64,000 nucleotides of DNA from the NCBI RefSeq assembly GCF_000208745.1, contig NC_030854.1:2146936-2210935 (forward strand), given 5' to 3'. Under the pieces are notes generated by a model. The model worked only from the letters and a program-made list of their open reading frames with translations. It was not told the origin of the DNA and did no database searches. Source of the stretch: Theobroma cacao (taxonomy: Eukaryota; Streptophyta; Magnoliopsida; Malvales; Malvaceae). Below, in pieces: positions 33,753 through 45,726 of this stretch (position 1 is its first letter; every line of letters starts with the position of its first letter). Made by a program: the position numbers and the translations under genes.

Positions 33753-36700
33753 TCCATTATCTATCTATAGCTCAAATCGAAGTGTTTAATTAGAATTGTT
33801 TGAAACAGTTAGCTTAATTAGTTTTCAGTAGCAGTACTACTAGAATATATAATATATCAGCATAAAGGTCCCGCAGCAGATGGTCCAGAATTTCAGATCC
33901 TACTTGGGTTTTGCCTTTGGTAAAAGAAGAACAAAACGATTGGAAGGCATAACTGTTTGTAGGTGTAAACAGTAGTTGGGAAGCGTGACGGCTTGTGGGA
34001 GCGGCGTGTGGACGGGGGTTGCATGACTTCATGGCACGTTGTGTAAACGTGGCACCGCCCTCTTTGTTCCTTTTCTTTACGTGTCCCTTCTTCGCTCTTT
34101 GTAAAATTTCTACTAACTTCCCTTTACCCATTTGAAGAGTACTAGTCTCTCTTTCTCTCCATTATTGTGATTATGAAGTGAAAATGAAGTCGAGGGAATT
34201 TGGGGACCATTGCTTAAAAGGGACGAGGACGACTGTGTCAATTGTCACCGTCCCAAGCTTTTTGGTTTTTCGTTTGGATCAAATGAATTTGAAGAGCGAG
34301 GGACCAATGCCAAATAACAAAAACATGTTCTTGAGTTTGCTTTTGTTCATATATATGTGTTTACATACGATGTGAAGTATGCGGTTGAGAAAGCTAGCCA
34401 ACTTGACCTTTTACAGTGTTTGAGTTCTGAACCCAATTGCCAACTTCCCCCCGGGCTGGTTGTCACATCTTTTTGGATTTCACTTCGAAGAGATCATTTT
34501 CTACATATTGGGGGGGTCAAAGATGCTTTTAAGTCCAAAGATAGAAAAAACTTGTTTTCTCGGCTTTGCCTTACAAGAAGAATAACAGCAAGGTAATTGT
34601 TTGGGTGATGAAATTTGTTGCAACATCAGGTTAGAACCATGGTGGTCCATGCATGAGAAAAGCCAAAGGTGATGATTTGGATTATATATGCAGAAATCAC
34701 TGCAAAAAGATAGTACTAGCAAAATTAAGAAGAACAAAAATTTGAGTTCGTAGGTATCCTGCAGGCTGCAAAGGTGATGATTTGTTCTTCCTTCTTATCT
34801 TAGCTAGCCAGCATAAGAGAGGAAAGTGTGGATTATGTTTCTTTTTGGGACTTTGGCTTGTGATTTTCACAGCCATTTTCCTAACCAGGTTCAGCTTTTG
34901 GCTCACCTCTTGAGCTGGCTTGCTGCTGATGTCTGGTGATGGATCGTTTCACTGATTGAAATGATTTAGCACCATTTTCTAGATCTCCCAGTCCGAAAGA
35001 GTGAATTTGGACCGCTAGATACCTAAATCCTGTTCCAAGTTCCAGAGAAAAAAACACAACCTACTGCCCTGTCGTCTATCCGAAATGTTACAAAAAGGGA
35101 CTTGAGCTTATTAATTGCTCACGACAGCAGTCACGTCCCCAAACAATAAATACCGAAAGCACAAAAAGGTCAAAAACTCGTGAATCTCATGCTTGGCGGG
35201 GTGCGATTCTAAATGGAATTTGGACCCTCTTAACATTTACAGCAGAAAACCTTTCCGTACGTCGTAAAGGAATCACCAGTGGCACTCACGAGCTAGTAAT
35301 CGAAAACCATTTGGCAAAGTAGTAATTTCGTTCTTTCCCCTTTCCAACCAACTCAATCTCAAAGGGAAATTCCGGGTAGCGAAGAAATATCTAACTAGTT
35401 TTGTCTTCTCAGTATGTAGTGTAACAAAGGGCACAAGAAATTATAGTAATGAAGTGTCGGTAAGGGAAGAAACACTGCCTCCCTTTAACTTGCCATTTCC
35501 AACAAAAACAACTCAACACTCACTGTTATTCACTGCTTATGTATATGTGAATCTTGTTGAATTATAGGAATACCAGGTAGAATCAAAGACAATGAAGGCA
35601 GAAAAGGCTAGTTAAGAGCAGAAAATAGAACTTAGATTTTTATTCATTAAGTCTGTTACATACGTTGCTGGAGCATATATGAAAAAAAAAAAAACACAAA
35701 CTAAAGCTTAAAAATATTTAACTGACAGTTTCTGCTAGCTGGACCATGATGCACACCACTACTTGTCACAACCTTGTACATGGCAGTAGTTATAAAGCAT
35801 TCATGTATAGAGTACAGAAAGTGTTATAACTGAAACTAAGATAAAGGCAAATACAAGGAAATAAAATAAAACTTAATTCTTGAGGCAAGCCACTGCCATT
35901 GGAGAGTTAAAGGAGATACGTTCCAATCTCAACAAATCTAAGTAAATCTAAGTTAAAAATATGGTTTTTTTTAAGAAAAAAGAAAAAAAGTAGCAAAAGT
36001 GATCTTGTTTCTTGACTTGATATAATTAAATCTAAGTTAGCAATTCTGAACACTTATTTTTATAAAATATAAAAATATTGTCTAAAATTATTATATCCTT
36101 TCCACAATCTCATGTAACAAATAAAAAACTGAACTAGTATAGACTAGTTTCTATATCTTTGTGAATGATAATATGTGAATATATGATGGGAATGCACCCG
36201 ATTATCCGAGCACTTGATTTAATGATCGGTACATGTCATAAGATCATTACTTAAAGCAGTGTTCGCATTTATAAATCTAAGTTCTCCTTTTTACATATCC
36301 AATATGAGTTTACATAACATTCTCTTCCATCCAAATGAATCCTCGATGCTCTAGTTACGAATAAGATCACCTTGCTTACTCTCTAATTGGAGCACTTGGG
36401 GTGACAATGAAATGAGATCCAAGTTGACTTTCATATCATTACCCGCTTCTCAAAAAATTGACGTATGAAAATATGCAACGTTTACGCTTATAAGTCGAAG
36501 ATTACTCCCTTATCTATCCGATGTAAGATTCCGTAACACATGCATTGTCCGTTAGAATTTTTGTTTTCCCCTTCAAAAGAAATACAATGATGGGAATTGT
36601 TGAATTGGGCCTAAAACTAACATGGACAAAGTTAGTTGGGCCTAATACCATCTTGGGCAAGGCATATTTGGGCCTTAAACTCCAAACCCGACTGCGAAGG

Positions 36701-36838
36701 ACGCTGCCGTTTCATTAGGAAACCAAAAACCGCACATTCCCGAATCCTCGTTGCTCAAAGGGTTTTGAACTTTCCTTTCTCCCTCTCCGTTATCATCTAC
36801 CAGGGTTTTAGAGAGGAACTCTTCTCTATCTCTAAGAC
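33753..36838. other. Intergenic, about 3.1 kb
   Basis: No supported gene. The open frames at 33814-34131 (-), 34178-34375 (+) and 34357-34596 (+) have no family signal and no plausible gene structure. The last 200 bases are the leader of the plastid TPR gene; a second + frame at 36636-37046 overlaps its start and is treated as a shadow. Confidence 0.5.
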
Positions 36839-37861
36839 ATGGAGTCTTGTGCTAAAGTACACTGCCGTCACCAACCTCTCCACCTCTCTTTCAATCACAA
36901 CCGTCCATCATTTCCTAAACCCATCTCCTCTCTCTCCTTCAGAACTTCGCCGATCAAGTTATCCTCCATCAGAGCTTCATCTTCCTCATCATCCTCCTCA
37001 GCTCCGCTCTGTCAAAACCCCAAGCCTTCACTTTTCCAAACGTTAACCCCTCTGCTCAAAACCACTTGCATTGCCGTAACCGTGGCCGCCGCACTCTTCT
37101 CCACGCGCTTCCACCAAAAACCCGCACTTGCCGCCCCGATAGTAACGCCCACTGTGGAGTCCACCTCGACGGACACGAATATCTCCTTAGAAGATCAAGA
37201 AAAAACCATCGAAGAACACTTAACTCAATACCCAAATGACGCTGAAGCTCTACGGTCTCTCATGGAGGTGCGGATCAAAGCAAAGAAACTGCAACAAGCT
37301 ATAGAAGTTATCGACATTTTGATCGAGCTCGAACCCGAAGACACAGAATGGCCCATGTTAAAAGCCCAAATCCATAGCTACGGTGGCGATTTCGAGCTAG
37401 CCAAGAAAGAATTCGAAGAAATATTAGCTAAGGACCCGGTTCGGGTCGAGGCTTATCACGGGCTTGTAATGGCTTATTCTGAGTCGGGGCAAAAAATGAA
37501 AGAATTAGAAAAAAGAATTGAAGGGGCAATGGAGAAGTGCAAGAAAGAGAAGAAATATAAAGATTTTAGGGATTTTAAGCTATTAATTGCGCAAATTCGG
37601 GTAATTGAAGGGAACCATTGGGAAGCTTTGAAGGTTTATGAGGCTCTGGTTAAGGAAGAGCCGAGGGATTTTAGGCCTTATTTGTGTATGGGGATTCTTT
37701 ATACTTTATTGAAGAAGAAAGATGAGGCTGAGAAACAGTTTGAAAAGTTTAGGAAACTTGTTCCTAGGAATCACCCTTATAGGGAGTATTTTGTTGATAA
37801 CATGGTGGCAACGAAGATTTTTGGAGAAAAAGCTGAGAGAGAAGGAGCAGGAAAGATTTGA
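36839..37861 (+). CDS. Plastid TPR protein (At3g53560/At2g37400-like)
   Basis: An intronless gene for a 340-residue chloroplast-targeted tetratricopeptide protein, presumably a scaffold for protein assembly. Residues 1-60 are rich in Ser, Pro and basic residues with few acids (RASSSSSSSSAPLCQ), typical of a transit peptide. A hydrophobic stretch, TCIAVTVAAALFSTRF, and then PALAAP follow near 75-100, resembling a thylakoid-transfer signal with an Ala-X-Ala cleavage site. TPR-like helix pairs fill about 120-320: YPNDAEALRSLMEVRIKA, AKKEFEEILAKDPVRVEAY, WEALKVYEALVKEEPRDF and LYTLLKKKDEAEKQFEKF. It is related to SLOW GREEN 1-type TPR proteins, but closer, as recalled, to the At2g37400/At3g53560/At5g02590 group. 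Lumen location is inference. Confidence 0.88.
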   Translation: MESCAKVHCRHQPLHLSFNHNRPSFPKPISSLSFRTSPIKLSSIRASSSSSSSSAPLCQNPKPSLFQTLTPLLKTTCIAVTVAAALFSTRFHQKPALAAPIVTPTVESTSTDTNISLEDQEKTIEEHLTQYPNDAEALRSLMEVRIKAKKLQQAIEVIDILIELEPEDTEWPMLKAQIHSYGGDFELAKKEFEEILAKDPVRVEAYHGLVMAYSESGQKMKELEKRIEGAMEKCKKEKKYKDFRDFKLLIAQIRVIEGNHWEALKVYEALVKEEPRDFRPYLCMGILYTLLKKKDEAEKQFEKFRKLVPRNHPYREYFVDNMVATKIFGEKAEREGAGKI

Positions 37862-40800
37862 GAGAAATGGGTTGTTCTTTATCAAACGTGAAGATTGGTG
37901 ATTTTTGCAAAGAGGTCCCCTTTTATTTTGAAGTTTAAATTTTCACTTGTTTTTCTTTTTTTAATTCTCTCTCAGTTTTTGTGCAACAGTCTGGATGGTA
38001 GTTTTTATTAAAGGGTTGGTATTTAGTGTTGTAGTATGCATATTGATAAGAGGCATAGTGGATAATTGACTTAGTTTAGTCATTATATGTGTCTGAATTT
38101 TGCATGGAAGATGGTAGGAAGCTTAATATACTTGTTATTTCATGCCTTATGGTCAAATCGTTCCTTTTGCTTTATTTATTGTTGCAACTTATAATTCTTT
38201 TGGTTACTATTAAAATTGCTTAGTTGAGTGTATTCATATCAAGTGGAAATTTAAGTTCCTTGTTGTACTTTCTAGTTGCTACACTTATGTATGTTAATGT
38301 TTCTTCCTGAATGGTAATTGCCATGAAAAATGGCAGTTCATATTCAGGAATAATGGTTAGAGTTGGGAAAACCTGCTTCGATTGATCACTATGGATCCTT
38401 GAATTGCTGGTTGGTTATATTTTGTTGCATGCAAAGTGATGACTTTCAATACTTTCTTTTTCGTTGGTGGTTGACTCTGTGAAGAAAATTACCTTGCAGT
38501 CTGCATTTTAAGTTCAGTATGGTGAAATAATGATACCGATGCATTTGTTACATACTTGTTGGATTTTACAATAGCTTTCTCTGTTAATTATGTATGGTCG
38601 TGATAAGTGACTGATGAGTCATTTGGTGAGTAGCTCTCCTGGTTCATTGTGGTGCTTTTGGTCGTAAATGCAGTGATGAAGCTATGGTTCATAAACAATC
38701 CTACCAGTCCTTTCCTCAATTTCACTTTGCGCTATTCTTGACCAAGCTGCTGTGGTGTCCTGCATAACCTATCCAATTAAACATAGGAAATGCTATGAAA
38801 TGCTTCCCATATGAGGATAATTCATAAAGTTGCTGTGGCTCATAGGCTCATAAAAGATACAAGGTGTAAGATGGATATCGATATCTTTGCTTTGGTTTTT
38901 TTAATGGAAGGCAAGCAATTTAGCACATGTTATACATACTGGGAGCCAATAATTCGTTGAGTAAGATGGGAATGATTTCTGTGGTATAGATTGCTTTGTA
39001 TTGTAGTCTATTTAAGTATCTACACCAGTTTTACGGTATAGTTGCTTCCTGAGGCTGCTGTGATAAGTGAGAAGTGCTATTTTCCAGAAGTGATTTTGTT
39101 TAGATAAGAGGCCTGTGAATGCACAAATTTAGAACTCTCTGCCTGAAGGAGAAGAGAGAGAGAGAGGGTAGGAATTAATTGTTTAATCTGCTTGGTTTTG
39201 TGGTTTTCTACCTGTTTCAAATGGTACAAACTTCAAAATAATTTCCTATTTCTTTCTAGGTTAAAAGGTCTCTTTGTCTATTTTGTAAGATATGTGGTGT
39301 CTTACGCCTGATGTTGTGGCATTTTGGGTTAAATGTAGAGTTTAAAACCTTTTGATAACCTTTGATTAGGTTCATTTAAGCATGGCTCACAAACTGCCCC
39401 ATAAAAATTCAGATATGTAGGACTTTCGGAGAAGAGATTGATAGGGGCCAATTTCTTTTCTTTTTCTAGTGAATGATGAGCTGGATGAGCCTATGACGAT
39501 TCTTGCTTCAGGCTTGATGGCAGTGATCAGTAACTGATAATTTATTTTATTTTCACTTTTACTTTCGTGCATGCAAAAGGTTGCATGAAATTAATCAATT
39601 GCCTCAATGTCCAATTTTTTATTTGTGCTTTTTCAATATCTGAGATGCCAATTACTACTATAAACGGTGGTTGCCAAATATGAAACATAATCTCTGTGCA
39701 GCTGGCTGGCAGTCAGCTGCTGGTAACTAACACTTCCTGCCTTTTTGTCCTTATCATTGCATTTCTTTGGCACTTCTATATTTTATACTTAGCAAGTGCA
39801 TGTGAAACATGTGCTTCATGTGCATGTGGAATTGGAATTTGTTGGAGGAATTTCAGTGTAAAACATTTTTTAGTTTGAGCTTATGGCTGTTGGATCACAG
39901 TCATTTAGAGTCATATTGCGGTTCATAAATTTGTAACAAGAATCTGTGGCTATGTAGACATTTGGAAATTAAAATTCACTATATGTTCCTGCTTACTTTT
40001 GCACGTTGGCCTAGCTATTAGCGCTATAGGTATAAAGGGCTGTTACCATCTAGCATATCTGGTTATGTGGTTGATACCCCTGTTGTGTTCACAGATTTTT
40101 TTTTATTTGTGTTTTGGTAGGTTGTCAGTTGCAAGTAGACAGCGTAGTAAGAATCCACCAGTTGCTCTGTTTGGACTTGTTCAAGTCAAGTACATTATTG
40201 AACTCTACAGTTTTAATCTAGGCTATTGAGTTAATATCTTACTGGATTGTTGAGCATTCCAGGGAAATGTTTGGGGTGCTCAACGGATTATAGTCCAGCT
40301 TCATTGTTACTATATTCCTGCAGAGCTTGTGTAAGATTAACAGTGAGGACTGTGCAGAAAATTTTGTAGATATTAATGCATATGCTATTTCTATGCTGTG
40401 CATGTAATAAATGGACCCAGTATTGATACTTCGATCACCCGCCAAATTCACTTCAGAATTTCCTCTTGCTCTTTCCTAGCTGCAATTTTCTTCTGTCTGC
40501 ATTGATTGTTTGGTTTGAGGTTAGTCTTTTAGTTAGGTGGCATGGTGTGTGAACAGACTGAGGTGTTAAGAGTTGAATGTGGCCTATTCAGCTGGTATAC
40601 TTTTGCTTTTGAGACAAAGGTCAGAGTTATCTGACATTACAACAAATTTCTGAAGACTGATGCTGGGCGAGCGGTACAAATAATTCCTTGTTTGCTGGGA
40701 CATTTTGTACTGTTTTCATCCCCAGCTTTGGCTTTAATTTGGATTTCAGCATTTTGATTTGAATGTAAAGGTAGCTGCTCTTTATCCAAAAAAAAAAAAA

Positions 40801-43800
40801 AAAAAAAAAAAACAAGAAAAGCAAAAGGAGATTGCAGTGCAGTCAAGTACTGAAGTTCCTCAAGCAGTCCAGAGGCCTGCCCTTCATTCCAGATGAACAG
40901 AACAAGGGGTGAAGTGCTATTAAATTTAAATCGAAATTCTTGCTTTAAGCTCCCAACTCTTTGTTTAACCATTCACTTGATTCTGATTCAAATCCAGTTA
41001 CCAAAAGAAAAGCAAAAAGGAAAGAGTTGCTATGAGAATCAAGAGTTTTAAGTCACAAAATGATCTTCATTCTCAAACCTCCAGGGTGATCTTCCCCGGG
41101 TGGATGAGTTTCAAGTACAAGCACGCCTCTGGTATAAAACAATGAGCGGTTCCCAGGCCAGGTGCTGCGGATGTCCCCTTGGAGGATGGCACAGCCCGCA
41201 ATAGCTGGGGTTCTTTTTTATGCCATGGTTTTCTTTTTTCTCAAAACCCTAAGGGATTCCTTTTTCTTGGGTTCTCGACCTGATTTGAGATTTGAGTCAC
41301 ACCTGCTCTTGACGGAGATTCTCCAAAGACCCGTGGTTTGTCCTGGTCGGGTCCCACAATTGCTCTATAGCCATTGCAACCTGGCAACTTAATTATATAG
41401 CCTTGGGGGTTTCCTCCATTGCCAAGCCAACTCCAATCTTATCACCTTGATCTCTCTATATCTTAGTTGCAAATTGCCAACCATGGAGGTTCACGGGTTC
41501 TGAGATTTCCAACCTTTGTTTTTTATTGAGGTCGCACCTGCTTTTGTTTAATTAACCATCTTAGCTTGCCTACCTTTCATGCCGATCCACTCCTTTTGTT
41601 TTTTCCCTTCAAATGCAGTGCTGAATCTAGATATATAAACAGGGCAATGCTTTAAGAACAAGTGACATCATTGAAAGTGACAGAGCAACTTAATCTGAGT
41701 GATAAGTTAATAATCTAGTGCCACCACCGCAAAGAAATGACAAGGAAAACACAATTTCCTACGTTATTCGCTTGCATTTGACTTTATGGATCTTTGTCTT
41801 CAATCTAAAACTGCCATTCGTAGCCTAAACCTTGACAGATTTGTCTGTATCAGCCTTCCTCTTTTCGGAGTTAAAAGTCTTAGCAAAAGGGTTTCTACCT
41901 GTTCAGGCGTTACTTGTTTCGTCATTTAAAGGCTCGACGGTTTGCTCTTGATTTGCACTTTGCTTTAAAAGTGTCGTAAGCTCACACACAATCAAGGGCA
42001 GGGTCTTAATCCAGTGTGATAGGCCAATGACTCTACGGCATTTGTCTTGTTATTTAAGCTAATTTGTCTGTCAAAAGTTAACAGACAATTATAGGCATTC
42101 AAAAGCCATAATTATTGTTGCTAATGCACTTTAGTCAAAGCCATTCGCTTTACCTTTTTCTTTTTCATTTTCTTTTCTTGTTACAAGCAAAATAAAAAAT
42201 AAAAAAAGGGTTTTCTTTATCATACAAGAAAGATAGCATTCTCTAGCACTAACTGATAAACTATACCATAAACATTCACATACAGGCCATGGCTAATGAT
42301 ACTCTAAAGGAAGGAATCCTGGTCTCACATCAGATGCCACTACCATTAACCAATATGAGGAGGTCGATCAAGTCAGCTAGTTGAAAATGTACCCAATTGT
42401 TTCAAACCTTTCTACTTTCATACATCTACTGAAACCATGTTTCTCAAATCTCATCCTTGCATTTCATCATCTTAGTTTGGTTGATCTTGCCATGGTTCCT
42501 ACTGCATTTCCTTTGGGTGTTTATCATTCTATAACTAATTAAACAGCTACCAGAAATCAGAAATCACCCTGGCAGGAAAATATCAGAAGCATATTTGTCT
42601 TGTCAATGGCAAACTCATTGATGTAAAGACAGTGTTCATCACTCATAGTCGCCATACAAGAGATTGATCACAACAAAGTAAGGAAGCAAAAAAACGAGAC
42701 AAGAAAAATGTGTTCGAAAAGGGTAATCAGACACGAGTATTCATGAACTTGTGAGTGGTGGGGGCTCTTAAAACTTCTTTCACATGCTCCTACTATAAAT
42801 CAACCTTTGGATCCCCTTACGAAAGAGAAAAAAAAGGGTCTCTAGAAGGAAAGGAAAACCATCGAGAAACACTCTCCATCATTGTGATGGAATGGAAGAG
42901 CTGAACTCACCTTTAATCAACTTTACCGTATAGACTGGAGACAACCATGATTTTTCCTGTTATGGTGCCCTTTTGCTTTGGCCCTGCTTCTTTGCCTTTG
43001 GCTTTTTACACTGAAATAAACGGTTCCCGAGCTAATCATGCCATGATGAAATAAACAGGAATGGTTGGTGATACACATCATATTTGACTTGACACTTGGG
43101 AGGAGAAAAAACATGAAATCAAGTACGCACAAACAGTTTTTTAGTTGTCTGTTTTTTTTTGCTTGTTGACGCAAAGAGATTTTGCAATATTTCTCGAGTT
43201 TGTTGTAGGTTATTGATCTAAATTCTGCTTTAAAAGTGGTTTTTCAGTGGATAAAAAACCTATGTGATTTTGAGATGCATAGGAAGGGAGAGTTTCCTTT
43301 GCTTTTTCTATTTGAAGTTAGTAATTTAGCAGAAATTGGTATGGGATAGGCCTGCCCAAACCAATCATGTAGGAAATAGGTGATAGAATTATTGCACCTT
43401 GTGAGAAAATGTTCGGAGGACAGAGACAAATTGGAGGCAGAGTGAAACCCAGAAAGACTTGACCCTGCAAAGTTGCTCCAACTGTTGGAAATAGTTCTCC
43501 CAATTATTATTTGATAACATTGCTTCATTTACAAACTTACAGCCTAATCATATTCGAAAGCTGATTGATTTGTTTTGACATGCGCTGAAAGGTTTCTGTT
43601 TCTGATCCAAAAATCATGGGAATCAGCAACCCGCTAGCTGATTAACAACAGTTTGCAATTACAATATCTCCATGTCTAAGCCAAAGAAGAATTGACCTTT
43701 TTAACAGCCAAATACTTCAAAGAGTGATTCACCAAATCTTTTCAATATATTTCTAAGAATGCTTGTGTCGGCCTCACACTGCTTGTCCCTTCTTTTGAAT

Positions 43801-45726
43801 AGATAATGACGTATTTAGCATCAAACTACATATTGTAATGAATCCATGTTACTTTGAGACCTGACTGTGAATTATGCAACTTTCATGGAATGTGTAAATC
43901 CCACCAAATCTCAGATTAGCAGTGACATGGAAAGAAAGACCCATACCCCAAAAATGGCTTCTGTTTAAGGGTTTTGAAAGGGTATAGAAATCTGGGTCTA
44001 TCTGATCCTTTTCATGTCCCCAGTACAACACTACTGTCGAGGACACAAATCCCATTGACAATGTTTTCTTTTCTCATCCCCAAAACCAGAAAAACCAGAG
44101 GCTTGAGTCAACTTCACACACCAAAACAATACAAAACAAAACCCAAAGATTTAACCCTAGAGGAGGCCACCTGGCTCGTAGCAGGCCCCCCATGGCTTAG
44201 TAATATTCAAATTGAAGATTCCCTCAACTTTGTTTGGTCTGAGTCACTGTCTTTACTGTCAAAAAATCCTGCAATTCTTCTCTCAACAGTTCAGTTCCTC
44301 CCAAGTCCAAAAGATGATGAATCAACATTTTGATCTTGCTTCACTAGCAAACGCAACATAAAACAAATTTTAATTGCAGGTAAAGACCTAAAGATGGAAT
44401 AATAACAGCTATCTGTATAAATTTTATAGAACCTCACCAACACATGTGACAATTCCTCCCTCATTGAGAAGTCAATTTTTTCCAAAAGAAATTAGGCATG
44501 GGTCATGATCCGTGCTCCACTGTCTTAAGTTCGAAAACAACTTAATCTTTGATAATGGATTATTAGCAATGCAAATTGTGACTAAATGAGATAATTAAGC
44601 AAAGAATTGAGAGAAAAAAAAATTGGGATTATCATGATCATTATGTTATGCAAAACAAAGAGTGTTTTTAAAGCCTTTAAAGATATTTTTGGCTTGCAAG
44701 AAATGGTATATACAATCTGTTTTCTTGTTTTATAATCAATATAGATTAATATTTTGCCTAAATTTTCATGTTTACTTGTAAATAAATTCATACCCCATTA
44801 CCCTCTCATTGCTTATTTTATTCTAAAAATCATTGTTTAGCTTTGATGGAAATATATATATATATATTCCATTCATGACTTTGAGCCAAACTTTTTGACA
44901 TAAATTTCCCTGTGGCACCTAAAGCCTGTCTCAATTATTGCAAAATAAAACCATTATTAAATTAGTTGGTTGCAAATACAGTTATTATTATATTTGTTAA
45001 AATTTACAGCTAATTCATTACCCTTTTTTTGCCCTCCAAAATTGAAATTACAACCAACGGAAATCAATTTCTTGTTTGGAATATTTTTTTTACATAATTT
45101 TACTTTATATTTAATTTTGTATTATTAATTTAAAAATCTAATTTTAAAATTCTAAAATCCTAAACATAAGTTTAGGAAATTCATAACCTGACACGTGTAC
45201 AATAGGTTCGGTATTTCGGACAAGCGCATGCCCTCGAGTCCTTGACCACGCTCTCTCCACTTGCCCGCGCAGAGTCCACCCCTAACCCCCCCTATCTTGC
45301 CCCTGTCGCCTTCTCACTATTTTGAAAGTTCAAAAAAACTTGACTCTCTCTCTTCACTCACTCTCTTCCCTGTCTTCGACGGTCCTAACGGACCCCCCAC
45401 ATTCCCACTCTTTATTGCCCCCGCCGTTGTCACGCTCTCCGTTTTAACTATCCCCAGCTAACAGATTTTCTCTTTTCTTTTAAAAGAAAACTTTCTTCAA
45501 AATTTCCTTCTTCTTTTGTTCAAGATCTGGATTTTCAGTTCCGTTTCCATTTTCTTGCTCATGAGTTGTTTGGATCCTTCTTCTCTCTTCCTGGCTTGCT
45601 TTTTTTAACGGATTTGCCATCTAGATTTCTCCCGCATTACCTCTCCTTTTTCTTAAGCAAAATTTTTCTCTGTTGATTGTAAAAGGAAGAGAAGAGTTTG
45701 TTGTTTTGTTAGTTAAATGAGTGAGA
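37862..45726. other. 7.9-kb stretch without a supported gene
   Basis: This is the longest gene-free interval in the gene-rich half. Base composition is ordinary, not the extreme AT of the transposon areas. It contains an A-tract of about 27 at 40789-40812, a (TA)n run near 44851-44865, and the CT-rich leader of the TRM gene at about 45240-45720. The best open frames (43974-44333 +, 119 codons; 40637-40972 -, 111 codons) match no family. No tRNA-like B box or recognisable miRNA was found by eye. Confidence 0.45.

Noticed and set aside
36636..37046. 136-codon + strand frame overlapping the plastid TPR gene start
   Set aside because: The overlap is an alternate frame of the Ser/Pro-rich transit peptide, and the TPR frame explains the downstream protein family.
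40627..40972. Two - strand open frames running through a poly-F stretch
   Set aside because: The phenylalanine run is the translated ~27-base A/T tract at 40789-40812. No conserved sequence lies on either side, and no SINE head was recognised upstream of the tract.
43974..44333. 119-codon + strand open frame
   Set aside because: No recognisable family, low-information composition and no plausible gene structure. Kept as non-coding unless transcripts show otherwise.
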